A stretch of 5,814 nt of DNA from JAMORN01 sp027063545 [NCBI: bacterium] (lineage in GTDB: Bacteria; JAMORN01): the NCBI GenBank assembly GCA_027063545.1, contig JAMORN010000169.1, positions 1-5,814 on the forward strand. Direction: 5' to 3'. Below the pieces are notes generated by a model. The model was not told the DNA's origin, searched no databases, and was given only the letters and a program-made list of their open reading frames with translations. Both the position numbers and the translations under genes were made by a program. This document shows positions 1 through 5,814 of this stretch, in pieces (positions within the stretch are counted from its first letter, which is position 1; every line of letters begins with the position of its first letter).

Positions 1-1235
1 CTTAATGCCTCTTTCCTTAATCTGGCACCATTACATACAGGACAAACTTTTTCTATTAAAAATTTTTCTATATGATATCTTTTTTTGAATGAAAATTTAC
101 TATATTCATATTCCTCTAGTAAATATTCCTCAAAGCCTTTAAATCCGTCTCCTCCATAAAATATTTTTTTCTTAAGATCTGTTGAAATATTACGCCATCT
201 ATCATTTAAACTTTTATTACACTTTTTTAATAATTTCTTAACTTCTTCCATGACCTCATAACTCAAATATAAAGGATCAAATATATATTTAATGACAGAT
301 CGAATGATACTATCAGTTTCTGTAACAATAGAGTCTATAAAATCTGAGTTTAATCCAACTTTTATTCCTAAACCTCCACAACTAGGGCAAGCCCCATAAG
401 GACTATTAAAAGAAAAAAGCCTAGGTTCTAAATTGGGATAAGAAATATTACAATAAGGACAAGCAAAATGTTCTGAATATAACTCTCTTTTAGATAAATC
501 ATACTCAACTATTTCAACGAAACCTTTTGATAATTTTAAAGCTATTTCAACGGAATTTAATAATCTATCCCTAAAATCCTGATCATCCTCTTTTAAAATA
601 AGTCTATCTATAACAACATAAATATCATGATTTTTATATTTATCTAACTGGGGTATCTCATCAGAAGAAAAATTGAACCATTCTCCATCTATCAAAAATC
701 TACTATATCCTTCAGAAATTAAACTTTCTATAGTTCTTTTATGCTCTCCTTTCCTTCCCCTTATTATAGGTGATAATACCATGAATTTTTTAAATTTCTT
801 AGAACTTAATATTATATTTACAATATCGGAAGGTGATTGACTTTCAATTTTTCTTCCACAATTATAACAATATACCTCTCCCAATCTTGCAAACAATAAT
901 CTTAAATAATCATAAATTTCTGTTGTTGTCCCAACTGTAGATCTTGGATTATGAGAAGTTGTTTTTTGTTCTATCGCAATAGCAGGCGATATACCTTCAA
1001 TTTTATCTAAATCTGGTTTTTCCATTAAATCCAAAAACTGCCTAGCATAAGAAGAAAGAGATTCAACGTATCGTCTTTGACCTTCAGCATATAAAGTATC
1101 AAAGGCTAAAGAGGATTTTCCACTACCACTAACCCCTGTTATAACAACAAATTTATTTCTTGGAATTTTTACATCTATATTTTTAAGATTATGAGTTCTA
1201 ACACCTTTTAAGTAAATATATTGTAATTCTCCCAT
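1..1235 (-). CDS. uvrA: UvrA, excinuclease ABC subunit A, N-terminal part (cut by left edge)
   Basis: UvrA is the damage-recognition ATPase of nucleotide excision repair. It dimerises, loads UvrB on damaged DNA and acts in the cytoplasm. About 411 codons are present, and the family is usually about 940 residues, so the rest lies beyond the left edge. The start MGELQYIYLKGVRTHNLKNI is typical of the family. Walker A of the first ATPase is GVSGSGKSS at residues 34-42, followed by the conserved YAEGQRRYVESLS (49-61) and SPAIAIEQK (83-91). The zinc module pairs CPYC (C259, C262) with CPSC (C283, C286) around EPRLFSFN. The CPVCNGARL motif (C398, C401) lies at the cut end. The UvrB-binding domain should fall near residues 130-250. 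Signature and Walker B motifs of this ATPase lie outside the window. It begins 9 bases after the receiver gene's stop with no clear Shine-Dalgarno sequence, so translational coupling is likely. Identification is secure. Confidence 0.97.
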   Translation of the reverse strand, partial: MGELQYIYLKGVRTHNLKNIDVKIPRNKFVVITGVSGSGKSSLAFDTLYAEGQRRYVESLSSYARQFLDLMEKPDLDKIEGISPAIAIEQKTTSHNPRSTVGTTTEIYDYLRLLFARLGEVYCYNCGRKIESQSPSDIVNIILSSKKFKKFMVLSPIIRGRKGEHKRTIESLISEGYSRFLIDGEWFNFSSDEIPQLDKYKNHDIYVVIDRLILKEDDQDFRDRLLNSVEIALKLSKGFVEIVEYDLSKRELYSEHFACPYCNISYPNLEPRLFSFNSPYGACPSCGGLGIKVGLNSDFIDSIVTETDSIIRSVIKYIFDPLYLSYEVMEEVKKLLKKCNKSLNDRWRNISTDLKKKIFYGGDGFKGFEEYLLEEYEYSKFSFKKRYHIEKFLIEKVCPVCNGARLRKEAL

Positions 1236-1244
1236 TTTTATTGA

Positions 1245-1664
1245 TTAATCATTGATATCATTTTGATTATTTTGATGTCTTAATTTATAAAAATGTAAAG
1301 CTGTATTTATTATTTCTTTTAATTTTTTATCACTAATAGGTTTAGCTATCCATTTATATAACCCTAACTTCTTAGCTTTTATTATAGCATGGCTAGGATC
1401 ATAACCAAAAGCTGTCATTAAGACAACTGGCAATTCTGGTTTTATCTGTTTTATTTTTTCAAATACTTCATATCCATTCATATCTGGCATTGCTATATCA
1501 GATAAAACTAAAAAAAAGTCATTTTCTTTTACTAACTCTATAGCTTTCTCTCCGCTATCTACAACAATAGGGACAAAGCCTTCTAATTCTAACTTTAATT
1601 TTAAACTCTCTCTAATATCTCTATCATCATCTATAATTAAAATCTTTTTTTCTATCTCCGTCAT
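1245..1664 (-). CDS. Stand-alone response regulator (CheY-like receiver domain only)
   Basis: This is a 139-residue single-domain receiver of a two-component system, expected to be cytoplasmic and phosphorylated by a histidine kinase that is not in the window. Visible signature residues are the acidic pocket D12-D13 (in KILIIDDD), the phosphoacceptor D56 (LSDIAMPDMNGYEVF), the switch threonine T84 (VVLMTAFGYDP) and the conserved lysine K108 followed by proline. The receiver fills about residues 6-122. The last 17 or so residues are polar (Asn, Gln and Asp rich) and form no output domain. The T84-K108 spacing is two residues longer than in CheY because of the GYDPSHAI segment. A TAGGA sequence lies 6 bases before the ATG. 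The gene sits 21 bases after ahcY and 9 bases before uvrA, so it is probably co-transcribed with them. With no DNA-binding or enzyme domain it must work by protein contact or phosphotransfer. Its target is unknown. Confidence 0.93.
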   Translation of the reverse strand: MTEIEKKILIIDDDRDIRESLKLKLELEGFVPIVVDSGEKAIELVKENDFFLVLSDIAMPDMNGYEVFEKIKQIKPELPVVLMTAFGYDPSHAIIKAKKLGLYKWIAKPISDKKLKEIINTALHFYKLRHQNNQNDIND

Positions 1665-1685
1665 TCCGTATCCTAAGTTAAATTT

Positions 1686-3002
1686 CTAATATCTATAGTT
1701 ATCATGTTTATACGGCCCTTCTATTGGAATACCTAAATATTCAGATTGCTCTGGTGTTAGCTTTGTTAATTTTACTCCTAACTTTCCTAAATGAAGTCTA
1801 GCTACTTCCTCATCAAGTATCTTAGGCAGTGTATATACTCTATTTTGATATTTACCTCTATTTTTATATAGTTCTATCTGAGCAAGAACTTGATTTGTAA
1901 AAGATATAGACATAACAAAACTAGGATGTCCTCCTCCATTACCTAAATTTACAAGTCTTCCTTCAGAAAGTAAAATTATACTCTTTCCATCTGGCCATGT
2001 AAATCTGTCTACTAATGGTTTTATTGTTGTTCTTTTTATATTTGGATCATTCATTATTGAAGCTACATCTATTTCTATATCAAAATGTCCTATATTTGCT
2101 ACTATTGCACCATCTTTCATTCTATCCATGTGCTCTCTTCTTATAACATGTTTATTACCAGTTGCTGTAACAAAAATATCCGCTTTCTCTACAACATCTT
2201 CTAAAGTAGTAACCTCATATCCTTCCATTACAGCTTGTAAAGCACAAATAGGATCAATTTCTGTTACTACAACCCTAGCACCCTGCCCTCTTAAAGCCTG
2301 AGCAACACCTTTCCCAACTTCTCCATAACCTAATACAACAGCTAATTTTCCTGCTATCATTACATTAACAGCCTGTTTAAATCCATCTAAAAAACTTTCC
2401 CTACATCCATATGTATTATCAAACTTTGATTTTGTAACAGAATCATTTACAGCAATAGCAGGGAATGGCAAAGTTCCTTCCTTCTCCCTTTGAATTAATC
2501 TATGTACACCTGTTGTAGTTTCCTCTGAAACACCTAAAATTTCAGGCACAAGCTTAGAATGCTTCTCTATTACATAATTAGTTAAATCTCCCCCGTCGTC
2601 TATTAAAAGATTAGGTCCTTTCCCATCTTCAAAATGAAGAGTTTGCTCTATTGCCCACCAATACTCATCTTCTGTTTCTCCTTTCCAAGCAAATACAGGA
2701 ATTCCTTTATGGGCAATATACGCTGCTGCTGTATCCTGAGTAGAATAAATATTACAGGAACTCCATCTAACCTCAGCTCCTAACTCTACCAATGTTTCTA
2801 TTAGTACTGCTGTCTGAACAGTCATGTGAATACTACCAGCGATTCTTGCCCCTTTTAAAGGTTTCTCATCTCTATATTTTTCCCTTAGAGCCATAAGTCC
2901 TGGCATATCATTCTCAGCCATTCTAATCTCTTCAGCTCCCTGTTTCCATAAATTTATATCTTTAACTTTATATTGCAATACTTCTATTTTCTCCTTTGAC
3001 AT
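1686..3002 (-). CDS. ahcY: Adenosylhomocysteinase (S-adenosyl-L-homocysteine hydrolase)
   Basis: This NAD-dependent cytosolic enzyme reversibly splits S-adenosylhomocysteine to adenosine and L-homocysteine, removing the product inhibitor of methyltransferases. It is 438 residues long with the start chosen here. Equivalents of the known catalytic residues are H59 (GSIHMT), D136 (DDGGDLT), E161 (SEETTTG), K191 and D195 (VTKSKFDN), and H305 (NIGHFDIE). The NAD-binding Rossmann loop is GYGEVGKG, near residues 225-232. The C-terminus [10 protein letters not shown] keeps the Lys and Tyr (K432, Y436) that reach the NAD of the neighbouring subunit. The roughly 40-residue insert found in many bacterial homologues is absent, so this is the short form. 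An in-frame ATG at 3008 is also possible, but a GGAGG directly abuts it, while the ATG at 3002 has a normal 6-base spacing. The gene follows metK by 54 bases, which fits a SAM-cycle operon. Confidence 0.97.
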   Translation of the reverse strand: MSKEKIEVLQYKVKDINLWKQGAEEIRMAENDMPGLMALREKYRDEKPLKGARIAGSIHMTVQTAVLIETLVELGAEVRWSSCNIYSTQDTAAAYIAHKGIPVFAWKGETEDEYWWAIEQTLHFEDGKGPNLLIDDGGDLTNYVIEKHSKLVPEILGVSEETTTGVHRLIQREKEGTLPFPAIAVNDSVTKSKFDNTYGCRESFLDGFKQAVNVMIAGKLAVVLGYGEVGKGVAQALRGQGARVVVTEIDPICALQAVMEGYEVTTLEDVVEKADIFVTATGNKHVIRREHMDRMKDGAIVANIGHFDIEIDVASIMNDPNIKRTTIKPLVDRFTWPDGKSIILLSEGRLVNLGNGGGHPSFVMSISFTNQVLAQIELYKNRGKYQNRVYTLPKILDEEVARLHLGKLGVKLTKLTPEQSEYLGIPIEGPYKHDNYRY

Positions 3003-3008
3003 ATTCAT

Positions 3009-3013
3009 CCTCC
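3009..3013 (-). promoter_or_regulatory. Ribosome binding site that decides the ahcY start
   Basis: The minus strand reads GGAGG immediately before an ATG at 3008, with zero spacing, and 6 bases before a second in-frame ATG at 3002. Ribosomes normally need about 5-9 bases between this motif and the start codon, so the second ATG (protein beginning MSKEKIEV) is favoured. The two forms differ by two residues only. Confidence 0.7.
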
Positions 3014-3056
3014 AGTTAGTATCTAAGAATTTTTTAAGCTATATTATTATAAATAA

Positions 3057-4217
3057 TTATAAATTAAAATAATTTTTTATATCTTCAACCTTATCCAATC
3101 TCTCCCATGTAAATTCTTCTTCATCTCTTCCAAAATGTCCTAAGGCTGCTGTTTTTTTGTATATAGGACGTTTTAAATCTAATTTTTCAATTATATCTTT
3201 AGGTTTTAATGGAAAAATTTTTCTTATAGCATCAACTATTTTCTCTTCATCAACTTGAGATGTTCCATAAGTATTTACATATATACTTACTGGCTCTGCT
3301 ACACCTATTGCATAAGCTAACTGCACTAATACCTTTGAGGCTATTCCTGAAGCCACAATATTTTTAGCAATATATCTTGCTGCATAAGCTGCAGATCTAT
3401 CCACTTTTGAAGGATCTTTACCTGAGAAAGCACCTCCTCCATGTGAGCCATGACCTCCATAAGTATCTACAATAATCTTTCTTCCGGTTAATCCAGTATC
3501 TCCTGCAGGGCCTCCAATTACAAATCTTCCAGTAGGGTTTATATAAAATTTTGTATCACTATCTATTAAATCTCCACAAACAGGCTTTATTAGCTTTTCT
3601 ATAATATCATTTTCTATCTGTTCTCTAGATATAGAATCCTTATGCTGAGTAGAGACAACTACAGATGTTATTTTTACTGGTTTATCATTTTCATATAGTA
3701 CCGTTACCTGTGTTTTAGCATCTGGATATAAATAATCAATTATACCCTCTTTTCTTAATCTTACCAACTCTCTAACAAGCCTATTTGAATAAGCTATTGT
3801 TGTTGGCATAAACTCTGGAGTCTCATTTGTGGCATATCCAAACATCATTCCCTGATCACCAGCTCCTTGCTCCTTAAACAAACCTTCTCCTTCTTCAACA
3901 CCCATTGAAATATCTGAAGATTGTTCATGAATAGAAGTTAAAATTCCAACACTTTTATAATCAAATCCTATTGATGAATCTGTATACCCAATTTCTTCTA
4001 TAGTTCTTCTTATTATCTTATCATGATCTAATTTTACCTTTGATTTTACCTCACCAGCTACAATTACAAGTCCTGTAGTTACAAGAGTCTCACACGCTAC
4101 TTTAGAATCTGGATCTTCTTTTAAATATTCGTCTAATATTGCATCTGAAATCTGATCAGCTATTTTATCAGGATGTCCTGGAGATACAGACTCTGATGTA
4201 AAAAGATATCTTTTCAT
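3057..4217 (-). CDS. metK: S-adenosylmethionine synthetase (methionine adenosyltransferase)
   Basis: MetK is the cytosolic enzyme that makes S-adenosylmethionine from L-methionine and ATP, releasing phosphate and pyrophosphate. The 386-residue length is standard for bacterial MetK. The N-terminal [19 protein letters not shown] carries H15 and D17 (ATP and Mg binding), and E43 is the potassium-site glutamate. Signature 1 is GAGDQG at 118-123. Signature 2 is [16 protein letters not shown] at 260-275, with K267, K271 and D273. K168 and R246-K247 match further active-site positions, so no key residue is missing. The start is well supported: AAGGAGAG lies 6 bases before the ATG. It is the first gene of the minus-strand run and should be transcribed from the divergent intergenic region. 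I see no SAM or SAH riboswitch in its short leader. The downstream partner ahcY recycles the product of SAM-dependent methylation. Identification is secure. Confidence 0.98.
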   Translation of the reverse strand: MKRYLFTSESVSPGHPDKIADQISDAILDEYLKEDPDSKVACETLVTTGLVIVAGEVKSKVKLDHDKIIRRTIEEIGYTDSSIGFDYKSVGILTSIHEQSSDISMGVEEGEGLFKEQGAGDQGMMFGYATNETPEFMPTTIAYSNRLVRELVRLRKEGIIDYLYPDAKTQVTVLYENDKPVKITSVVVSTQHKDSISREQIENDIIEKLIKPVCGDLIDSDTKFYINPTGRFVIGGPAGDTGLTGRKIIVDTYGGHGSHGGGAFSGKDPSKVDRSAAYAARYIAKNIVASGIASKVLVQLAYAIGVAEPVSIYVNTYGTSQVDEEKIVDAIRKIFPLKPKDIIEKLDLKRPIYKKTAALGHFGRDEEEFTWERLDKVEDIKNYFNL

Positions 4218-4261
4218 TTTATTCTCTCCTTATTAGATTTAAATGTTTTCATTTTTTAAGA

Positions 4262-4300
4262 AAAAATACTATTTTATAACTAATGAAACAAAATTTATTT
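4262..4300 (-). promoter_or_regulatory. Probable promoter zone for the metK-ahcY-receiver-uvrA run
   Basis: The metK leader must start in this AT-rich stretch because the opposite gene begins just beyond it. On the minus strand TAAAAT (4271-4276) matches the -10 consensus at five of six positions, and TATAAA overlaps it at 4273-4278. No good -35 hexamer lies 16-18 bases upstream. An alternative pairs TTGTTT (4286-4291) with TATTTT (4263-4268) across 17 bases, but both matches are weak. The region is so AT-rich that chance matches are expected, so the exact elements are uncertain. Confidence 0.3.
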
Positions 4301-4313
4301 TTTTAAATAATTT
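4291..4313. repeat. AT-only imperfect palindrome in the divergent promoter region
   Basis: The stretch reads AAATTTATTT, then three T, then TAAATAATTT. Nine base pairs form around a four-T loop, with one unpaired T at 4296. It overlaps the candidate -35 of the plus-strand promoter and lies upstream of the candidate minus-strand -10. That position would suit a dimeric regulator or a bend. The composition makes chance an equally good explanation. Confidence 0.25.
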
Positions 4314-4330
4314 GTAAGAAATAATATACT
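4302..4330 (+). promoter_or_regulatory. Candidate sigma-70-type promoter for the TPR gene pair
   Basis: TATACT at 4325-4330 matches the -10 consensus at five of six positions. TTTAAA at 4302-4307 matches the -35 consensus at four of six, and the spacer is exactly 17 bases. Transcription would begin near 4337, giving a leader of about 24 bases that contains the AAAGGAG at 4346-4352. Confidence is limited because the whole region is AT-rich. Confidence 0.4.
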
Positions 4331-4360
4331 AAACTAAATTAAAACAAAGGAGTTAGATAA

Positions 4361-5029
4361 ATGGAACAACCAATCTATCCAGAGACTGCTGAACAGAAAT
4401 TTTTAAGATATTATGAGTTAACATTAAATTTCTATAAAAAGAATAAGAAAGTATTTGATGGATTATTTATATTAATAATAATTGCTTTAATAGGGGCTGG
4501 ATTATATTATAACAATCAAAGAAGAAAAGAAAAAGAACTAGAAAACTTAATAGGAAAATTTTATGTATATATTTATAAAGGAGACAAAGAAAACGCTTTA
4601 GCAATAGGAAATCAAATGTTAAATAAATATTTAGGTGATAAAAAGGCTTTAAATGTATTTTATTTAATGGCTAATATATATGCTAATGACTTTAAAAGAG
4701 AAGAAAGTATTGCTATTTTAGAAAAGGTAAAAAACAACTATAAAGATGATAATGATATATACATGTTTGTTCTTTCTAAGTTGGCATATTTATATACATA
4801 TAATAATTCTAAAAAAGCAGAAAATTTATTTTCATATTTAATTGAAAAACATCCGAAAGCTGCTTTAAGCAATTATTGGCGGTTAGAATTAGCAAAATTG
4901 ATATATAAAGATAATCCTCAAAAGGCAATTGAATTATGTAATTATGTAATAAATAATGAATTACAAAACCCTCAATTAAAACAGGAAGCAAAAAATTTAA
5001 AAAGTATTTATGAATATGTATCAAAATAA
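4361..5029 (+). CDS. Membrane-anchored TPR-like protein (YfgM-type architecture)
   Basis: This 222-residue protein has one N-terminal transmembrane helix at about residues 33-50 (DGLFILIIIALIGAGLYY). A lysine-rich stretch (26-30) lies before it and RRK (54-56) after it. The rest, about 57-220, is all helical in character with degenerate TPR-like pairs: GDKENALAIGNQML, FKREESIAILEKV, NSKKAENLFSYLIEKHP and NPQKAIELCNYVI. This is the plan of the YfgM/TPR_21 group, single-pass inner-membrane proteins whose TPR domain faces the periplasm and contacts the Sec translocon and chaperones. Assignment rests on architecture, not on a shared motif, so the function is inferred. The start is well supported by AAAGGAG (4346-4352), 8 bases before the ATG. 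The next gene overlaps its end by 20 bases, which points to an operon and perhaps a joint role. No enzyme motif is visible. Confidence 0.85.
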   Translation: MEQPIYPETAEQKFLRYYELTLNFYKKNKKVFDGLFILIIIALIGAGLYYNNQRRKEKELENLIGKFYVYIYKGDKENALAIGNQMLNKYLGDKKALNVFYLMANIYANDFKREESIAILEKVKNNYKDDNDIYMFVLSKLAYLYTYNNSKKAENLFSYLIEKHPKAALSNYWRLELAKLIYKDNPQKAIELCNYVINNELQNPQLKQEAKNLKSIYEYVSK

Positions 5030-5814
5030 ACTTAATAAATTATTCTTTTTAATCTTTGGTATATTATTTTTTATGTATACATCTATATATGCTACTGGTA
5101 GTAATTATAGTAAATTGTATAAAGAAGCTTTAACATATTATAAAAAAGGAGATTACTCAAAGGCTTTAAATACTATTCGGACAATTATATTTAAATTAAA
5201 AGTAAAAAACTATGATGTATATTTATTAGCAGCAAAAGTTAGATATAAAAAAGGTGATATTAAACTTGCAAAAAAGAATTTAGAAATAGCCCTTAAATAT
5301 AATCCTAATGGACAAGAGGCTAAAAAGTTATTAGCTCAAATTAGAAAACAAACCTCTTATAAATCTTCTGCTAAATCCAATAATGTGACAAAAAAATCAT
5401 CAAAAATTTCTTCAAAAGAGGAATTATATAAAAAGTTAGATAATTTAATAACAGATGGACAATATGAGAAAGCTATATCTTTAATACATAAATATTTAAA
5501 AAAATACCCTAATGATCCGGGATTATTTTATTATGCGGGTATTATAAGGTTTGAAAAAGGAGAATATAAAAAGGCTATTATAAATTTAACCAAAGCATTA
5601 AAGAAAAAAAATAAATTTTATCGTTCCACATACTATTTAGCTATGTCTTATGAGAAGTTAGGGCAGATAGATAAAGCTATAGTATTTTATGAAGATTTTA
5701 TTAGATATCCTATCTCAGAAACATTTAGAAATTCTATTAAAAAGAAATTAGAATTATTAAAAAGTAAAAAAACAGAGCTTATTAAAAGAGAACTTAGTGC
5801 TTCTTTACCTAAAT
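5010..5814 (+). CDS. Exported TPR-repeat protein (cut by right edge)
   Basis: The frame is open for 268 codons from ATG 5010 to the window end, with no stop seen. Residues 1-28 look like a Sec signal peptide: K7 and K10, a hydrophobic core LFFLIFGILFFMYT, and likely cleavage after SIYA. Mature sequence follows as two TPR units, about 34-66 (ALTYYKKGDYSKALNTI) and 68-100 (VRYKKGDIKLAKKNLEIAL). A Ser/Lys-rich linker spans about 112-136, then come at least three more units: ITDGQYEKAISLIHKYL, IRFEKGEYKKAIINLTKAL and SYEKLGQIDKAIVFYEDFI. It is probably periplasmic or at the outer membrane, since no lipobox cysteine is visible. It starts inside the previous gene (20-base overlap). The nearest purine-rich site, AGGAAG at 4983-4988, is 21 bases away, so translation is probably coupled. 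A second ATG at 5016 is also possible. No catalytic domain appears; the C-terminal part is outside the window and could hold one. Confidence 0.85.
   Translation, partial: MNMYQNKLNKLFFLIFGILFFMYTSIYATGSNYSKLYKEALTYYKKGDYSKALNTIRTIIFKLKVKNYDVYLLAAKVRYKKGDIKLAKKNLEIALKYNPNGQEAKKLLAQIRKQTSYKSSAKSNNVTKKSSKISSKEELYKKLDNLITDGQYEKAISLIHKYLKKYPNDPGLFYYAGIIRFEKGEYKKAIINLTKALKKKNKFYRSTYYLAMSYEKLGQIDKAIVFYEDFIRYPISETFRNSIKKKLELLKSKKTELIKRELSASLPK

Noticed and set aside
1-1235. uvrA as a broken gene, since no stop is seen
   Set aside because: The frame is open and matches UvrA right up to the first base. The missing part is due to the window edge, not to a mutation.
3003-3008. ATG at 3008 as the ahcY start
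   Set aside because: The GGAGG touches this ATG with no spacing, while the next in-frame ATG at 3002 has a normal 6-base spacing. The difference is two residues.
3043-3057. Six-pair AT hairpin overlapping the metK stop, as a possible terminator
   Set aside because: The stem contains only A-T pairs with a three-base loop, and no run of T follows on the minus strand. It would not stop transcription, so metK and ahcY are kept as one operon.
4218-4360. Possible SAM or SAH riboswitch ahead of metK
   Set aside because: The leader is short and almost pure A/T, with no paired GC-containing stems of the kind these riboswitches need.
4809-5024. A 71-codon open frame on the minus strand
   Set aside because: It lies entirely inside the well-supported plus-strand TPR gene, has no ribosome site that I can see and resembles no family. 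It is a shadow of AT-rich coding sequence.
1-5814. CRISPR array, tRNA or rRNA gene, insertion sequence or phage segment
   Set aside because: I saw no spaced repeats, cloverleaf-type sequence, rRNA motif, transposase or terminal inverted repeats, and genes fill almost all of the window.

Overview
This is an AT-rich bacterial window. The coding sequences favour A/T at third positions, with mostly TTA leucine and AGA arginine codons. It holds six protein-coding genes, two of them cut by the window edges. I see no RNA gene, CRISPR array, insertion sequence or other mobile element. A signal peptide on one protein and a YfgM-like anchored TPR protein fit a cell with an outer membrane. The base composition, a short-form (insert-free) S-adenosylhomocysteinase and the receiver type would suit an AT-rich lineage such as Deferribacterota or a relative. 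That placement is a guess from composition and general protein character, not a demonstrated assignment.

Layout. The first three quarters, up to 4217, is a minus-strand run that reads from right to left: metK (SAM synthetase), ahcY (S-adenosylhomocysteinase), a stand-alone response-regulator receiver, and the N-terminal part of uvrA, which runs off the left edge. The gaps are about 54, 21 and 9 bases, with no convincing terminator, so one transcript is likely. A 142-base AT-rich divergent region (4218-4359) separates this run from a plus-strand pair. The pair is a membrane-anchored TPR-like protein (4361-5029) and, overlapping it by 20 bases, a second TPR protein with a signal peptide that is cut by the right edge.

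How the genes work together. MetK makes S-adenosylmethionine from methionine and ATP. Methyltransferases turn it into S-adenosylhomocysteine, which AhcY splits to adenosine and homocysteine. These two genes are therefore the entry and the recycling step of the activated methyl cycle. The receiver and UvrA (nucleotide excision repair) have no obvious biochemical link to that cycle. The plus-strand pair looks like two parts of one envelope function, with TPR scaffolds on the outer face of the inner membrane and in the periplasm, but the sequence does not give the job.

Most of the window is ordinary housekeeping. The points worth a second look are the gene linkage, the orphan receiver with an altered segment before its conserved lysine, and the overlapping TPR pair. 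I found no convincing evidence of an undescribed system.
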